Source: Kitasatospora sp. A2-31
Lineage (GTDB): Bacteria > Actinomycetota > Actinomycetes > Streptomycetales > Streptomycetaceae
Direction: 5' to 3'
DNA: 64,000 nucleotides
Assembly: GCF_022288725.1 (NCBI RefSeq)
Contig: NZ_JAKNTA010000004.1
Coordinates: 460,615 to 524,614 of the forward strand
The notes beneath the pieces are model-generated. The model saw only the letters and a list, made by a program, of their open reading frames with translations. It had not been told where the DNA came from and did no database searches. How positions within the stretch are numbered: the stretch's first letter is position 1; each line of letters begins with the position of its first letter. Positions 52,675-61,670 of the stretch are shown piece by piece. The position numbers were made by a program, and so were the translations under genes.

Positions 52675-53240
52675 GCCCGGCGCACCCCCACGCACACGTC
52701 CTGTCCTGCCCGACCCGGTGGAGCGACGTCGACGAGAACGGGCACATCAACAACGCCCGGCTGGTCTCCTACGTCCAGGAGGGCATCTACGACCTCTTCT
52801 GCCACCACCGGACCGCCGTGCAGGAATCCCTATTCCCGTCCGGATTCCTGATCGCACGGCACGAGATCGATTACCTTGAGCAGTTGCACCACCACCCCGA
52901 CCCATTGCTGGTGCGGCTGACCGTGGAGCGGCTCGGGCGGAGTTCCGCACATGTCGTGGTGAATGTCTGCCGCGATCCCCGCACATATATGCGGGCGCGC
53001 ACCGTCGTGGTCGCCCGGGACCGCGAATCCGGCCGTTCCCGCAAACTCAGCCCGAGCGAGCGGCGGTTTCTCTCGGCATTCCTGCCGGGCGAGCGCCAGG
53101 CCGACTCGCCGCCCACGGCCGAGCCGCCCGCCGGCCCGCCGCAGTGGCTGTCGGTGAAGGCCGCGCGCGCCGGCGGCCCGGTCGTTCCGGCGGTCGCGGC
53201 GCAGCGTCGGCGCCGCCGCTGCCGCGCCTCGACCCGCTGA
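52671..53240 (+). CDS. Acyl-CoA thioesterase, 4HBT hotdog fold
   Basis: 189 aa from ATG 52671. The hotdog signature WSDVDENGHINNARLVSYVQ is intact, with the catalytic Asp in DVDENGHINN, and the second half shows HEIDYLEQLHHHPDPLLVRL. Residues from about 150 are a Pro/Ala/Arg-rich tail, longer than usual for YbgC-like enzymes. It hydrolyses an acyl-CoA thioester of unknown chain. It forms a two-gene operon with the 109-aa protein. Confidence 0.88.
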   Translation: MSPAHPHAHVLSCPTRWSDVDENGHINNARLVSYVQEGIYDLFCHHRTAVQESLFPSGFLIARHEIDYLEQLHHHPDPLLVRLTVERLGRSSAHVVVNVCRDPRTYMRARTVVVARDRESGRSRKLSPSERRFLSAFLPGERQADSPPTAEPPAGPPQWLSVKAARAGGPVVPAVAAQRRRRRCRASTR

Positions 53241-53409
53241 CCGCGCCGGTGGGCCGGTCCGGCCGACCGCGCCGGGGCGACGGAGCCCCGCGCCGCGGCC
53301 CGGGCGGTGCCCCGCGGGGCGCGCGGACGCCGTGAGCCCGTGCGGCCGGTGAGGCCGGCCGTAGGCGAGGCCGGGCCGCGGGCGAGGTCAGGCCGAACGG
53401 CCCCCTGAA

Positions 53410-53445
53410 GGTCCGCACCCGAGCAACGGCGCTCAGGTGCGGACC
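53410..53445. terminator. Terminator hairpin 1
   Basis: Perfect 10-bp arms (GGTCCGCACC and complement) with an inner GAGC/GCTC stem. Confidence 0.75.
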
Positions 53446-53479
53446 CGAAGCCGGCCCGGCCCGCCGTGGCCACGGGGGT

Positions 53480-53499
53480 GGGGGCGGACATCCGCCCCC
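53480..53499. terminator. Terminator hairpin 2
   Basis: Perfect 9-bp arms (GGGGGCGGA and complement) around 2 nt. Confidence 0.65.
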
Positions 53500-53502
53500 G
53501 GT

Positions 53503-53532
53503 CCCGGCTGCGCCCCCGCAGGCGCAGCCGGG
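53503..53532. terminator. Terminator hairpin 3
   Basis: Perfect 12-bp arms (CCCGGCTGCGCC and complement) with a 6-nt loop, starting 3 bp after hairpin 2. Confidence 0.75.
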
Positions 53533-53709
53533 CACCGGTCAGGGCTGCTCGTCGCCCACCGCCCTGGGGACCGGCGCGGGAGCCGGAGCGGGAGCCGGGA
53601 AGGCGTGCGCGGCCTCCCGCCGGACCACCGGACGCCGATCGCCAACACGGCGCCCGCCCCGTGACGGCAGCACCACGACCGGGGCACCCGGCCTCACGGC
53701 CTCACGGCC

Positions 53710-56700
53710 TCAGCCGGCCGCCGGCGTCAGGCGCAGCGTGACCAGCTCGAACGGCCGCAGCGCCAGCGACACGCCGTCACCGTCCGCCACCACCTCGCCG
53801 CGGGTGCCCTCCCAGGGGCGTTCCAGCAGGTCGCAGGGCACCGCCGCGGCGAGCGGGAAGGAGGTGGCGAGCCGGCCCCGGGCGCGGCCGCCGTGGGCCT
53901 CGTAGAGGCGGACGACGAGGTCGCCGCTGCCGTCGTCGGCCAGCTTGACGGCGCTGACCACCAGGGCGTCGAGGTCCGGCTCCACCAGCGGCGGGACCGC
54001 CCCCGCCGAGCCGGTCACCCGCCGCTCCGGCAGGCTGATCCGGTAGCCCTCGCGGACCGCGTCGGCGATCCCGGCGCCGGGCACCAGGGCGTGCCGGAAC
54101 CGGTGCAGGCCCTGGTCGGTGCGCGGGTCGGGAAAGCGGGGTGCACGCAGCAGCGAGAACCGGACCGTGGTGGTGGTGCCGCCGTCGGTGTCGCGCACCG
54201 TGCGGGTGACGTCGTGGCCGTAGGTGGAGGCGGTGACCAGCGCCACGCCCCAGTCGGGCTCCTCCAGGTGGACGAAGCGGTGGTTGCAGGCCTCGAACTT
54301 GGCCGCCTCCCAGCTGGTGTTGGTGTGGGTCGGCCGGTGGAGGTGGCCGAACTGGGTCTCGGCGGCGTAGCGCTCGGTGTGCAGGTCGAGCGGGAAGGCC
54401 GCCTTGAGGAACTTCTCGGTCTCGTGCCAGTCCACCTCGGTGTCGATGTCCAGCCGCCGCTCGCCCGCTCGCAGGGTCAGCGTCTGGACCGCGGTGGACG
54501 AGCCGAAGGAGCGGGCCACCCGTACCGAGACGGCCTCGTCCGACGCGTGGACCACCGCGACCTCGTCGGCCCCGGTCAGGTCGGTGACGGTGTTGCGGTA
54601 GAACTGGTCCACGTCCCAGGCGTCCCACATGTTGGGGAAGTCCGGGTGCAACTGGAGCAGGTTGGCGCGGGTTCCGGGGGCGACGGCCTCCCGGCCGTTC
54701 GCGGTGTCCAGCACCGAGGTCACCAGGCCGTCGGCGTCCACGGTGACCGAGAGCAGGCCGTTGGCGAGCACGAACCCGCCCTCGCAGCGGGCCGCCACCG
54801 TGCAGCCGGAGCCGGGAACGGTGGCGGTCGGCGCCGCGGCCCCGCCGGCGGGCACCGAGGAACGGGCGTGCGGCGCCGCGTTGAAGACCAGCTCGCGCCC
54901 GCCGGCCGCGTCCCCGGCCAGCGCCCGCTGGGCCCGGGCGATCAGGGCCTCCAGCTCCGCGGCCAGTCCCGCGTAGGTGGCCTCCGCCTCGCGGTGCACC
55001 CAGGCGATGGACGAGCCGGGCAGGATGTCGTGGAACTGGTGCAGCAGGACCGTCTTCCAGATCCGGTCCAACTCCTGGTGCGGGTAGGGCAGTCCGCAGC
55101 GCAGCGCGGCGGTGGCGGACCACAGTTCGGCCTCCCGCAGCAGGTTCTCGCTGCGCCGGTTGCCCTGCTTGGTCCTGGCCTGACTGGTCAGGGTGGCCCG
55201 GTGCAGCTCCAGGTAGAGCTCGCCGACCCAGACCGGCGGGTGCGCGTACTCGGCCTCGGCCTTCTCGAAGAAGGCGGCCGGGCGCTCCCAGCGCACCGTG
55301 GCGGAGCCCTCCAGGTCCCGCAGCCGGGCCGCCTTGGCGACCATCTCGCGGGTGGTGCCTCCGCCGCCGTCGCCCCAGCCGGTCGGGGCGATCGAGTGCC
55401 GGGCCGCGCCCTTGTCCTTGAAGTTCCGGGCGGCGTGGGCGATCTCGCTGCCCTTCATGGAGCAGTTGTAGGTGTCGACGGGCGGGAAGTGGGTGAAGAT
55501 CCGCGTCCCGTCGATGCCCTCCCAGAGGAAGGTGTGGTGCGGGAACCTGTTGACCTGGCTCCACGAGATCTTCTGGGTCAGCAGCCACCTGGAGCCCGCG
55601 TGACGGATGATCTGCGGCAGCCCGCCGGTGAAGCCGAAGGTGTCGGGCAGCCACACGTCCTGGTTCTCGACCCCGAACTCCTCCAGGAAGAACCTCTTGC
55701 CGTGGACGAACTGGCGGGCCATCGCCTCCGCGGAGGGCATGTTGGTGTCGGACTCCACCCACATGCCGCCGGCCGGCACGAACCGGCCGTCGGCGACGGC
55801 CTTCTTGACCCGCGCGTACACCTCGGGACGGTGCTCCTTGATCCAGGCGTACTGCTGCGCCTGGGACATGGTGTAGACGAACTCGGGCTCGTCCTCCAGC
55901 AGCGCGGTCATGTTGGCGGTGGTCCGGGCCACCTTGCGGACGGTCTCGCGCAGCGGCCAGAGCCATGCCGAGTCGATGTGGGCGTGGCCGACCGCGCTGA
56001 TCCGGTGCGCCGAAGGCGCGGCCGGCGCGGCCAGTACCCCGGTTAGCTGCGCACGGGCTTCCGCGGCAGTGCCGTTGACGTCCTGGAGGTCGATCGCGTC
56101 CAGCGCCCGCTCGACGGCGCGCAGCACCTCCCAGCGGCGGGCGCCGTCGGCCGGCAGCTCGGCCATCAGCTCGCCGAGCACCTCCAGGTCCATGACGAGC
56201 TGCCACACCGTCTCGTCGAAGACCGCGAGGTCCATCCGCTCCAGCCGGTACTGGGGCTCGCTCCCGGCGGTCTCCCGGTCGCCCAACTCGGTCGGCAGGA
56301 AGGGGTGGTAGTCCAGGATGACCGGGTTGGAGGCGGCCTCGACGTGCAGCAGCACCTGCTCCCCGCCGGCCGCCGGGGCGGCGATCCGGACCCACTGGTT
56401 CCGCGGATTGAGGCCCTTCACCGGGGTGCCGTCGGGCCGGTAGACCAGGCCCTCGCACTGGAAGCCGGGCATGTTGGCGTCGAAGCCGAGGTCGATCAGC
56501 GCCTCCACGGTCCGCCCGGCCCACGCGTCGGGCACGGTGCCGGTGACGGTAAGCCAACTGGTGCCCCACGGCGCGCCCCAGAGGTCGCCGACGGCGATCG
56601 GGGTGCGCGGCGCGGCCAGGCCCTCGGCGACCGGCACGGGCTCACCGGGCGCCGTCCAGATCGAGACCTCCAGCGGGACGGACTCGGGGTGGACGGCCGG

Positions 56701-56763
56701 ACGGATGCGCTCGTCCAGGACGCGCTTGAGGCGGGATTCGACCAGGCTGCGGTCATCGTGCAT
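53710..56763 (-). CDS. Alpha-mannosidase, GH38
   Basis: 1017 aa from ATG 56763, with GGAG 9 nt upstream. Family GH38 motifs: VGHAHIDSAWLWPLRETVRK with the zinc residues His262 and Asp264, GGMWVESDTNMPSAEAMARQ, the nucleophile Asp374 in WLPDTFGFTGGLPQ, and HQFHDILPGSSIAWVHREAE. The C-terminal half has the beta-sandwich domains of the family. There is no signal peptide, so it trims imported mannosides inside the cell by releasing mannose. It is the last gene of the N-glycan operon, 57 bp after the GH5-like gene. Confidence 0.95.
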   Translation of the reverse strand: MHDDRSLVESRLKRVLDERIRPAVHPESVPLEVSIWTAPGEPVPVAEGLAAPRTPIAVGDLWGAPWGTSWLTVTGTVPDAWAGRTVEALIDLGFDANMPGFQCEGLVYRPDGTPVKGLNPRNQWVRIAAPAAGGEQVLLHVEAASNPVILDYHPFLPTELGDRETAGSEPQYRLERMDLAVFDETVWQLVMDLEVLGELMAELPADGARRWEVLRAVERALDAIDLQDVNGTAAEARAQLTGVLAAPAAPSAHRISAVGHAHIDSAWLWPLRETVRKVARTTANMTALLEDEPEFVYTMSQAQQYAWIKEHRPEVYARVKKAVADGRFVPAGGMWVESDTNMPSAEAMARQFVHGKRFFLEEFGVENQDVWLPDTFGFTGGLPQIIRHAGSRWLLTQKISWSQVNRFPHHTFLWEGIDGTRIFTHFPPVDTYNCSMKGSEIAHAARNFKDKGAARHSIAPTGWGDGGGGTTREMVAKAARLRDLEGSATVRWERPAAFFEKAEAEYAHPPVWVGELYLELHRATLTSQARTKQGNRRSENLLREAELWSATAALRCGLPYPHQELDRIWKTVLLHQFHDILPGSSIAWVHREAEATYAGLAAELEALIARAQRALAGDAAGGRELVFNAAPHARSSVPAGGAAAPTATVPGSGCTVAARCEGGFVLANGLLSVTVDADGLVTSVLDTANGREAVAPGTRANLLQLHPDFPNMWDAWDVDQFYRNTVTDLTGADEVAVVHASDEAVSVRVARSFGSSTAVQTLTLRAGERRLDIDTEVDWHETEKFLKAAFPLDLHTERYAAETQFGHLHRPTHTNTSWEAAKFEACNHRFVHLEEPDWGVALVTASTYGHDVTRTVRDTDGGTTTTVRFSLLRAPRFPDPRTDQGLHRFRHALVPGAGIADAVREGYRISLPERRVTGSAGAVPPLVEPDLDALVVSAVKLADDGSGDLVVRLYEAHGGRARGRLATSFPLAAAVPCDLLERPWEGTRGEVVADGDGVSLALRPFELVTLRLTPAAG

Positions 56764-56820
56764 GTCAGCGGGCTCCGTTGCGTTACCGAAGGGGTGGATC
56801 ACAGGGAGGGTCGGACGTCG

Positions 56821-58095
56821 TCAGCGTACGTCGTCGGGGTGGACGGTCTCGGTGATGCCGCGGGCGGCCAGGTGGGCGGCGTCGCCGGCGCGTTCGGCCA
56901 GGACGGCGGTGGGCCGGGCGCCGTCCGCGGCGAGGCGCATGAACGCCTCGAAGACCGGCCCGCCGGGGCCGCAGACCGACCGCTTGGGCGCGGTGACCGC
57001 GTCTCCGGTGGCGACCACCACGGCGGTCGCGCGCGGCTGCGGCGGGCGCGGCGCGGCACGCGCGGCGCGGACCGCCTCGGCGAGCCGGGCGCCGGTCGGC
57101 TTGACCCGGCGGTCGGTGGTGAGCAGGCCGAGGCCGTACTCCAGCTCGGGGAAGTCGGCCAGTGAGCGGTCCACGTCGTGCGAGCACCACCAGGTGACGC
57201 CCCAGACGTCCGGGCAGTCCAGGACGGCCGCGAGCGTGTCGCCGGTGAACCGGGCGGCGTCCTCGGCGGGGACGTGCGGGGCCGGAGCGCCGACCTCCTG
57301 GAGCCAGACCGGGCGGTGGGGGTCGTCCGCCCAGGCCTTGGCGAGCTCGACCAGGTAGGCGGCGTGCTGTGCGGTGGCGGTGGAACGGGCGCCGTAGCGC
57401 TGCGCGGTGCCGTTGAACACCCAGGAGTGCACCGCGGTCGCGGCGCCGATCCGGGCCGAGTGCCAGGGCGTGAACGGGTGCTCGTCCAGGTACCAGGCGG
57501 CGTCGTAGGAGGCGTGCAGGTGGAGCCGGCCGGGTGCGCCCCGCTCGCAGGCGTCGAGCATCCGGCGCAGCCAGGCGTCGACCTGCTCGGGCGTGGCCCG
57601 GTCCGGATCGGGGTGCGGCTCGCCGGAGAACTGGTTGACCTCGTTGCCGACCGTCATGCCGAGGAAGTTGCCGCGGCCGTCCAGCGCCGCCGCGAGGGTG
57701 TGCAGGTAGGCGGCCTGGCCGGCCACGACGTCGGGGTCGGTGAACATGTTCCGCCGGTGCCAGGTCCGCGTCCACGAGGGCTGGAAGTCGAAGCTGGACA
57801 GGTGGCCCTGGAGTCCGTCGACGGCGACGTCCAGCCCGCGCTCGCCGGCGGCGTCCACCAGGGCCGCGAGCTGTTCGACGGCGCGCCGGCGGATCAGCGT
57901 GCGGTTGGGCTGGAACACCGGCCAGAGCGGGAAGACCCGGACGTGGTCCACACCGAGGCCGGCGATCGAGTCGAGGTCGGCGCGGACGGTGTCGAGGTCG
58001 AAGTCGAGCCAGTGGTGGAACCACCCGGCGGTGGGGGTGTAGTTGACGCCGAAGCGCGGGCCGGCGGCCGGCGGGCGGGCGGGGGCGACGGTCAT
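56821..58095 (-). CDS. Glycoside hydrolase, GH5-like
   Basis: 424 aa from ATG 58095. A TIM-barrel clan A pattern with two catalytic glutamates: Glu152 in VGNEVNQF (acid/base) and Glu267 in VWLQEVGAP (nucleophile). The start FGVNYTPTAGWFHHWLDFDL, FPLWPVF and GVTWWCSHDVDRSL are typical of intracellular GH5-type enzymes acting on mannose-containing oligosaccharides. There is no signal peptide. Within this operon a beta-mannosidase that cuts the Man-beta-1,4-GlcNAc core is a natural suggestion, but the exact subfamily is not certain. Confidence 0.8.
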   Translation of the reverse strand: MTVAPARPPAAGPRFGVNYTPTAGWFHHWLDFDLDTVRADLDSIAGLGVDHVRVFPLWPVFQPNRTLIRRRAVEQLAALVDAAGERGLDVAVDGLQGHLSSFDFQPSWTRTWHRRNMFTDPDVVAGQAAYLHTLAAALDGRGNFLGMTVGNEVNQFSGEPHPDPDRATPEQVDAWLRRMLDACERGAPGRLHLHASYDAAWYLDEHPFTPWHSARIGAATAVHSWVFNGTAQRYGARSTATAQHAAYLVELAKAWADDPHRPVWLQEVGAPAPHVPAEDAARFTGDTLAAVLDCPDVWGVTWWCSHDVDRSLADFPELEYGLGLLTTDRRVKPTGARLAEAVRAARAAPRPPQPRATAVVVATGDAVTAPKRSVCGPGGPVFEAFMRLAADGARPTAVLAERAGDAAHLAARGITETVHPDDVR

Positions 58096-58195
58096 GCGGC
58101 GGTGGCCTCCTCGGTCGGAGCGGCCGTCGCGGTCGCGGCGGCGGGGCGGGCGGGACCGGCGGGGCGAGGGGTCCGGGGGCGGGGTCCGGCGGTCG

Positions 58196-59104
58196 TCACC
58201 CCTTGACGGCCCCCTCCTCCACGCCCTTGAAGAAGAAGCGCTGGCAGACGGCGAACACCAGTACGATCGGCAGGAAGGCGATCATGGTGCCGGCGGCGAT
58301 CAGTCGCGGATTGGCGGAGAAGGTGCCGTTGAGGTACTGGAGACCGACGGTGAGGGTGTACTTCTGCGGGTCGTTGAGCACGATCAGCGGCCAGAGGAAG
58401 TCGTCCCAGGCGCCGATGAAGGTGAAGATGACGATCACGCTGAGCATGCCGCGCACGTTCGGCAGGCCGACGTGCCAGAGCCGCTGCCAGACGTTCGCGC
58501 CGTCCACCAGGGCGGCCTGGTCGAGCTCCGGCGGGACGGCCGCGAAGGCGGTCCGCATCAGCAGCACGTTGAGCATCGCGAGCGCGCCGGGCAGTGCGAC
58601 GCCGACCAGCGAGTCGGCCAGGCCGAGGCTGCGCACCGTCACGTACTGGGAGACGATGGTGGCCTCGCCGGGCAGGATCAGGGTGGCCAGGAAGAGGCCG
58701 AAGACCAACCGGGCTCCGCGGAAACGCAGTTCGGCGAGGGCGTAGCCGGCCAGGGTGCAGCCGACCACGTTGCCGAGGACGGCGATCGCGGCCACGACCA
58801 GCGAGTTGGCGGCGTAGGTCCAGACCGGGATCGTGTCGGCGACCTTCGCGTAGTTGGCGAGGGTCGGGCTCTGCGGGAGGAAGTGCGGGGTCGCGGTGTA
58901 GACGTCCTCGTCCGCGCTCTTCAGCGAGGTGGAGAGCTGCCAGAGGAAGGGCCCGATCACCAGGAGCAGGACGGCGAGCAGGAGCAGGTAGCGCAGCGCG
59001 GTCCGGGCGGGGCCGGCGGAGGCGAAGGTCCGGGACCGGCGGCGGGGCGGCGCGGGGGCCCGGTCGGGCGCGGTGGTCCGCGGCGGGGCGGCGGTCGGGG
59101 TCAC
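58196..59104 (-). CDS. Sugar ABC transporter permease (MalG type)
   Basis: 302 aa from GTG 59104, 3 nt after the previous gene. Six membrane helices after a basic, proline-rich N terminus, and the EAA motif ELDQAALVDGANVWQRLWHV that contacts the ATPase. VIVIFTFIGAWDDFLWPLIV near the end is typical of MalG-like permeases. No ATPase gene is present, so the importer must use a shared MsiK-like ATPase encoded elsewhere, as is known for streptomycete sugar importers. Confidence 0.94.
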   Translation of the reverse strand: MTPTAAPPRTTAPDRAPAPPRRRSRTFASAGPARTALRYLLLLAVLLLVIGPFLWQLSTSLKSADEDVYTATPHFLPQSPTLANYAKVADTIPVWTYAANSLVVAAIAVLGNVVGCTLAGYALAELRFRGARLVFGLFLATLILPGEATIVSQYVTVRSLGLADSLVGVALPGALAMLNVLLMRTAFAAVPPELDQAALVDGANVWQRLWHVGLPNVRGMLSVIVIFTFIGAWDDFLWPLIVLNDPQKYTLTVGLQYLNGTFSANPRLIAAGTMIAFLPIVLVFAVCQRFFFKGVEEGAVKG

Positions 59105-59107
59105 GGG

Positions 59108-59980
59108 TCAGGCCGCCTTCCGGTTCAGGCGTGTCAGCAGCAGCATCGGACCGAGGGTGAGGAGGAACAGCAGCAGGCTCAGCGCGGAGGCGTAGCCGAG
59201 GTGGCCGGTGAAGCCGCGGCTGTACATCTGGATCAGCATCACCACCGACGTGTCCCGGCCGCCGGGGCCGCCGGTGCCGTTGGAGAGCACGTACAGCTCG
59301 GAGAAGACGCGCAGCGAGGAGACCGAGATCAGCACCGAGACCAGCACCATGGTGGGCCGTACCCCGGGCAGGGTGACGTGCCAGAACCGGCGGACAGCGC
59401 CCGCACCGTCCACTGCGGCGGCCTCGTGCAGGTCGCGGCCGACGTTGGCCAGCGCCGAGAGGTAGATCACCATGTAGTAGCCGAGCCCCTTCCACGTGGT
59501 CAGGGCGACGGCGCTGAGCAGCAGCAGCCAGCGGTCGGTGAGGAACGAGACCGGGGAGTCGGTGAGGCCGCTCTGCCGGAGCACCCCGTTGACCAGGCCG
59601 CGGTCGTCCAGTGCCCAGCCCCAGATCAGCGCGACCACGACGGCGGAGGCGACGACGGGGGTGTAGAAGGCGGTGCGGAAGAAGGTGATCCCGGGGAGCT
59701 TGCGCTGGACCAGCAGGGCCAGCAGCAGCGGCAGCAGGGTCAGCAGGGGCAGGCAGACCAGCAGGTAGACGACGGAGTTGAGGAGGGCGTCGGCCAGTTG
59801 GTCGTCGTCGAGGATGCGCCGGTAGTTGGCCAGGCCGGTGAACCGCCCGCCGCCCAGGGGCCTGGCGCTGGTGAAGGAGAGGATCACCGTGTTGACGGCC
59901 GGCCAGAGGTTGAAGACGGCCAGCCAGAGGAGCGCGGGCCCGGCCAGCAGCCAGGGGGTGAACCATCGCCGGTGGGTCAT
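59108..59980 (-). CDS. Sugar ABC transporter permease (MalF type)
   Basis: 290 aa from ATG 59980, with AGGAAGG upstream. It starts MTHRRWFTPWLLAGPALLWL, has FNLWPAVNTVILSFTSARPL and the EAA motif DLHEAAAVDGAGAVRRFWHV. It partners the MalG-type permease just downstream. Confidence 0.94.
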   Translation of the reverse strand: MTHRRWFTPWLLAGPALLWLAVFNLWPAVNTVILSFTSARPLGGGRFTGLANYRRILDDDQLADALLNSVVYLLVCLPLLTLLPLLLALLVQRKLPGITFFRTAFYTPVVASAVVVALIWGWALDDRGLVNGVLRQSGLTDSPVSFLTDRWLLLLSAVALTTWKGLGYYMVIYLSALANVGRDLHEAAAVDGAGAVRRFWHVTLPGVRPTMVLVSVLISVSSLRVFSELYVLSNGTGGPGGRDTSVVMLIQMYSRGFTGHLGYASALSLLLFLLTLGPMLLLTRLNRKAA

Positions 59981-60078
59981 GCCGTGCCTTCCTGGGGGTG
60001 GTGCGGGTCGTTCCGGGCGGGCGGCGGCCCGGGGGCCACGGGCGTGCCGCCGCGCCACCGGGTACGGGGCCGGTGCCG

Positions 60079-61365
60079 TCAGCCCTTGAGCAGCTGGTTG
60101 CACCGCTCGACGGCGGTGTCCAGGGCCTGCTTCGAGCTGGTGTCGCCGCTGATCGCCAGGGCGATCTGCTGCTTGATGACGGTGCTCATCGCGTCGTCGA
60201 CCTGGACCGGCTGGAGGATCTTCGCCCTGGCCAGCGAGGTGAACGCGACCACCTTGGCGTCGCCGGCGTTGCTGCCGTCGCCCTTGCTGAAGAAGGGATC
60301 GTTCGCGGACGCCTTGGTGGACGGGAAGATGCTGGTCAGGTGGGCGAACGCGGCCTGGTTCTCCGGGCTCGTGACCCAGCGGGCCAGGGCCACCGCGGCG
60401 GCCGGGTTCCTGCTGCTCTTCGGGACGGACAGGCCCTGCACGTAGAGCGGCGGGGTGCCCATCGCGGGGGAGGCGACGATCTTGGGTGCGAGGGTCGGGT
60501 TGTCGGTGCCGACGCCGGTGATGAAGTTGGCACCGCCGGTGGTCCAGGCCGCCGTACCGGCGTTGAAGAGCTTGGAGTTGCCGGCGTAGGTGTCGGTCAG
60601 GACGTCCTTCGGCAGCAGGCCCTCCTTGAACGCGGCCCGGTACTTGTCCAGCAGCGCGGCGGCCTCGGGGGTGTTGAACGTGAAGGACTTGCCGTCGTCG
60701 GCCATCACCTTGACCCCGGCGTCGACGAGGTCCCCGAGGCCGGGCTTGCGGCTCATCAGGTAGGTGTCGCCGCCGGCCTTCTCCTTGAACACCCTGGCCT
60801 GGGCGATCAGTTCGTCCAGGGTGGTGGGGAGCCTCTTCGGGTCCAGGCCGTTCCTGGTCAGCAGGTCCGCGTTCCAGTAGTTGACGTCGGTGTTCAGGTA
60901 CCAGGGGTAGCCGAAGGTGCCGTCCTGGCCGGTGAAGCGGTAGGCGTCGACGCCGCCGGGCACGTACTCGTCGGCGAGCTTCGGGTCGGCCTTGCCGACG
61001 TCCAGCAGGAGGTTCTTCCTGGCCAGCGGGAGGGCGAAGTCCGGCGGGAGGTTGACCACGTCCGGGAGGGTGCCGGCGGCGGCCTGGCTGAGCACCTTGT
61101 CCGAGTAGCCCTCGCCGGGTTGGTCCAGCCACTCGACCTCGACGCCCGGGTACTTCCGCTCGAAGCCGTCGATCACGCCCTGGACGTAGTCGGTGAACTT
61201 CGGCTTCAGCGCCCAGGTCTGGAGCGAGACCTTGCCCTTCACCTCTCCGGTGGCGGCCGCGCTCGCCACGGTGTCGTCGCTCTCGGTGTCGGAGCTCAGT
61301 CCGCAGCCGGTGAGTGCGGTGGCGGTGATGGCCGCCGTCGTCAGTGCCGCCCAGATTCTTCGCAT
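60079..61365 (-). CDS. Sugar ABC transporter substrate-binding lipoprotein
   Basis: 428 aa from ATG 61365. Signal MRRIWAALTTAAITATALTG runs into lipobox LTGC (Cys21). The mature domain follows SBP family 1: VSLQTWALKPKFTDYVQGVI, FERKYPGVEVEWLDQPGEGY, DVVNLPPDFALPLARKNLLL and GGANFI with a C-terminal hinge. It would capture the glycan released by the GH85 enzyme and pass it to the two permeases. It is the first gene of the minus operon, opposite the LacI gene. Confidence 0.93.
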   Translation of the reverse strand: MRRIWAALTTAAITATALTGCGLSSDTESDDTVASAAATGEVKGKVSLQTWALKPKFTDYVQGVIDGFERKYPGVEVEWLDQPGEGYSDKVLSQAAAGTLPDVVNLPPDFALPLARKNLLLDVGKADPKLADEYVPGGVDAYRFTGQDGTFGYPWYLNTDVNYWNADLLTRNGLDPKRLPTTLDELIAQARVFKEKAGGDTYLMSRKPGLGDLVDAGVKVMADDGKSFTFNTPEAAALLDKYRAAFKEGLLPKDVLTDTYAGNSKLFNAGTAAWTTGGANFITGVGTDNPTLAPKIVASPAMGTPPLYVQGLSVPKSSRNPAAAVALARWVTSPENQAAFAHLTSIFPSTKASANDPFFSKGDGSNAGDAKVVAFTSLARAKILQPVQVDDAMSTVIKQQIALAISGDTSSKQALDTAVERCNQLLKG

Positions 61366-61598
61366 GAGGGTCTCCCGTCCAGGTGGGTGGGTGGGGGATG
61401 GATGGCGCGCGTTCCGGCACTGGTGGGTGCCGCTGGGATGCCGTGGTGGGAACTGCCGTCGGTGTCGGTTTCGCAGTCGGTTTCGCGGTCGGTCGCCGTG
61501 GGGTGGGGCCGGGTCGAGCCGTGGGGTCCGCCGTGCGTCGGGACATGGGGCCGCGCTGGGGGACGGTGGGTTCCCCCGGGCTTTCGCAACCTGCTGTA

Positions 61599-61612
61599 CT
61601 AAACCGGTCTAG
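61599..61612. promoter_or_regulatory. LacI-family operator 1
   Basis: CTAAACCGGTCTAG, a near-perfect palindrome around the central CCGG, lying just downstream of the sugar-operon -10, where a bound repressor would block initiation. It shares 12 of 14 bases with the second site at 62737-62750. Confidence 0.72.
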
Positions 61613-61623
61613 CTATGGCAGGG

Positions 61624-61653
61624 ACTATGCTCCGGCCTAAACTTGGCTGTCAA
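61624..61653 (-). promoter_or_regulatory. Promoter of the sugar-transport operon
   Basis: On the minus strand an exact TTGACA (61648-61653), 18-bp spacer and CATAGT (61624-61629), a 4/6 match to TATAAT. The transcript starts near 61,617, so operator 1 covers about +5 to +18. Confidence 0.65.
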
Positions 61654-61670
61654 GAGAGGAGTCGGGTTCT

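Larger units (their letters stand above)
53241..53709. other. Intergenic region with three consecutive hairpins
   Basis: 469 bp between converging genes. No gene is credible. It contains three perfect inverted repeats in a row (53410-53445, 53480-53499, 53503-53532), a strong two-way transcription stop. Confidence 0.6.
61366..61670. other. Divergent control region: sugar operon / lacI-type gene
   Basis: 305 bp. The right end carries the sugar-operon promoter (61624-61653) and the operator at 61599-61612. The left 200 bp are G-rich on the plus strand with no gene or clear RNA structure. Confidence 0.5.

Noticed and set aside
58043..60445. 800-codon plus-strand frame across the sugar permeases
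   Set aside because: Gln/Gly/Val-Arg shadow of the permease genes, which have clear helices and EAA motifs.
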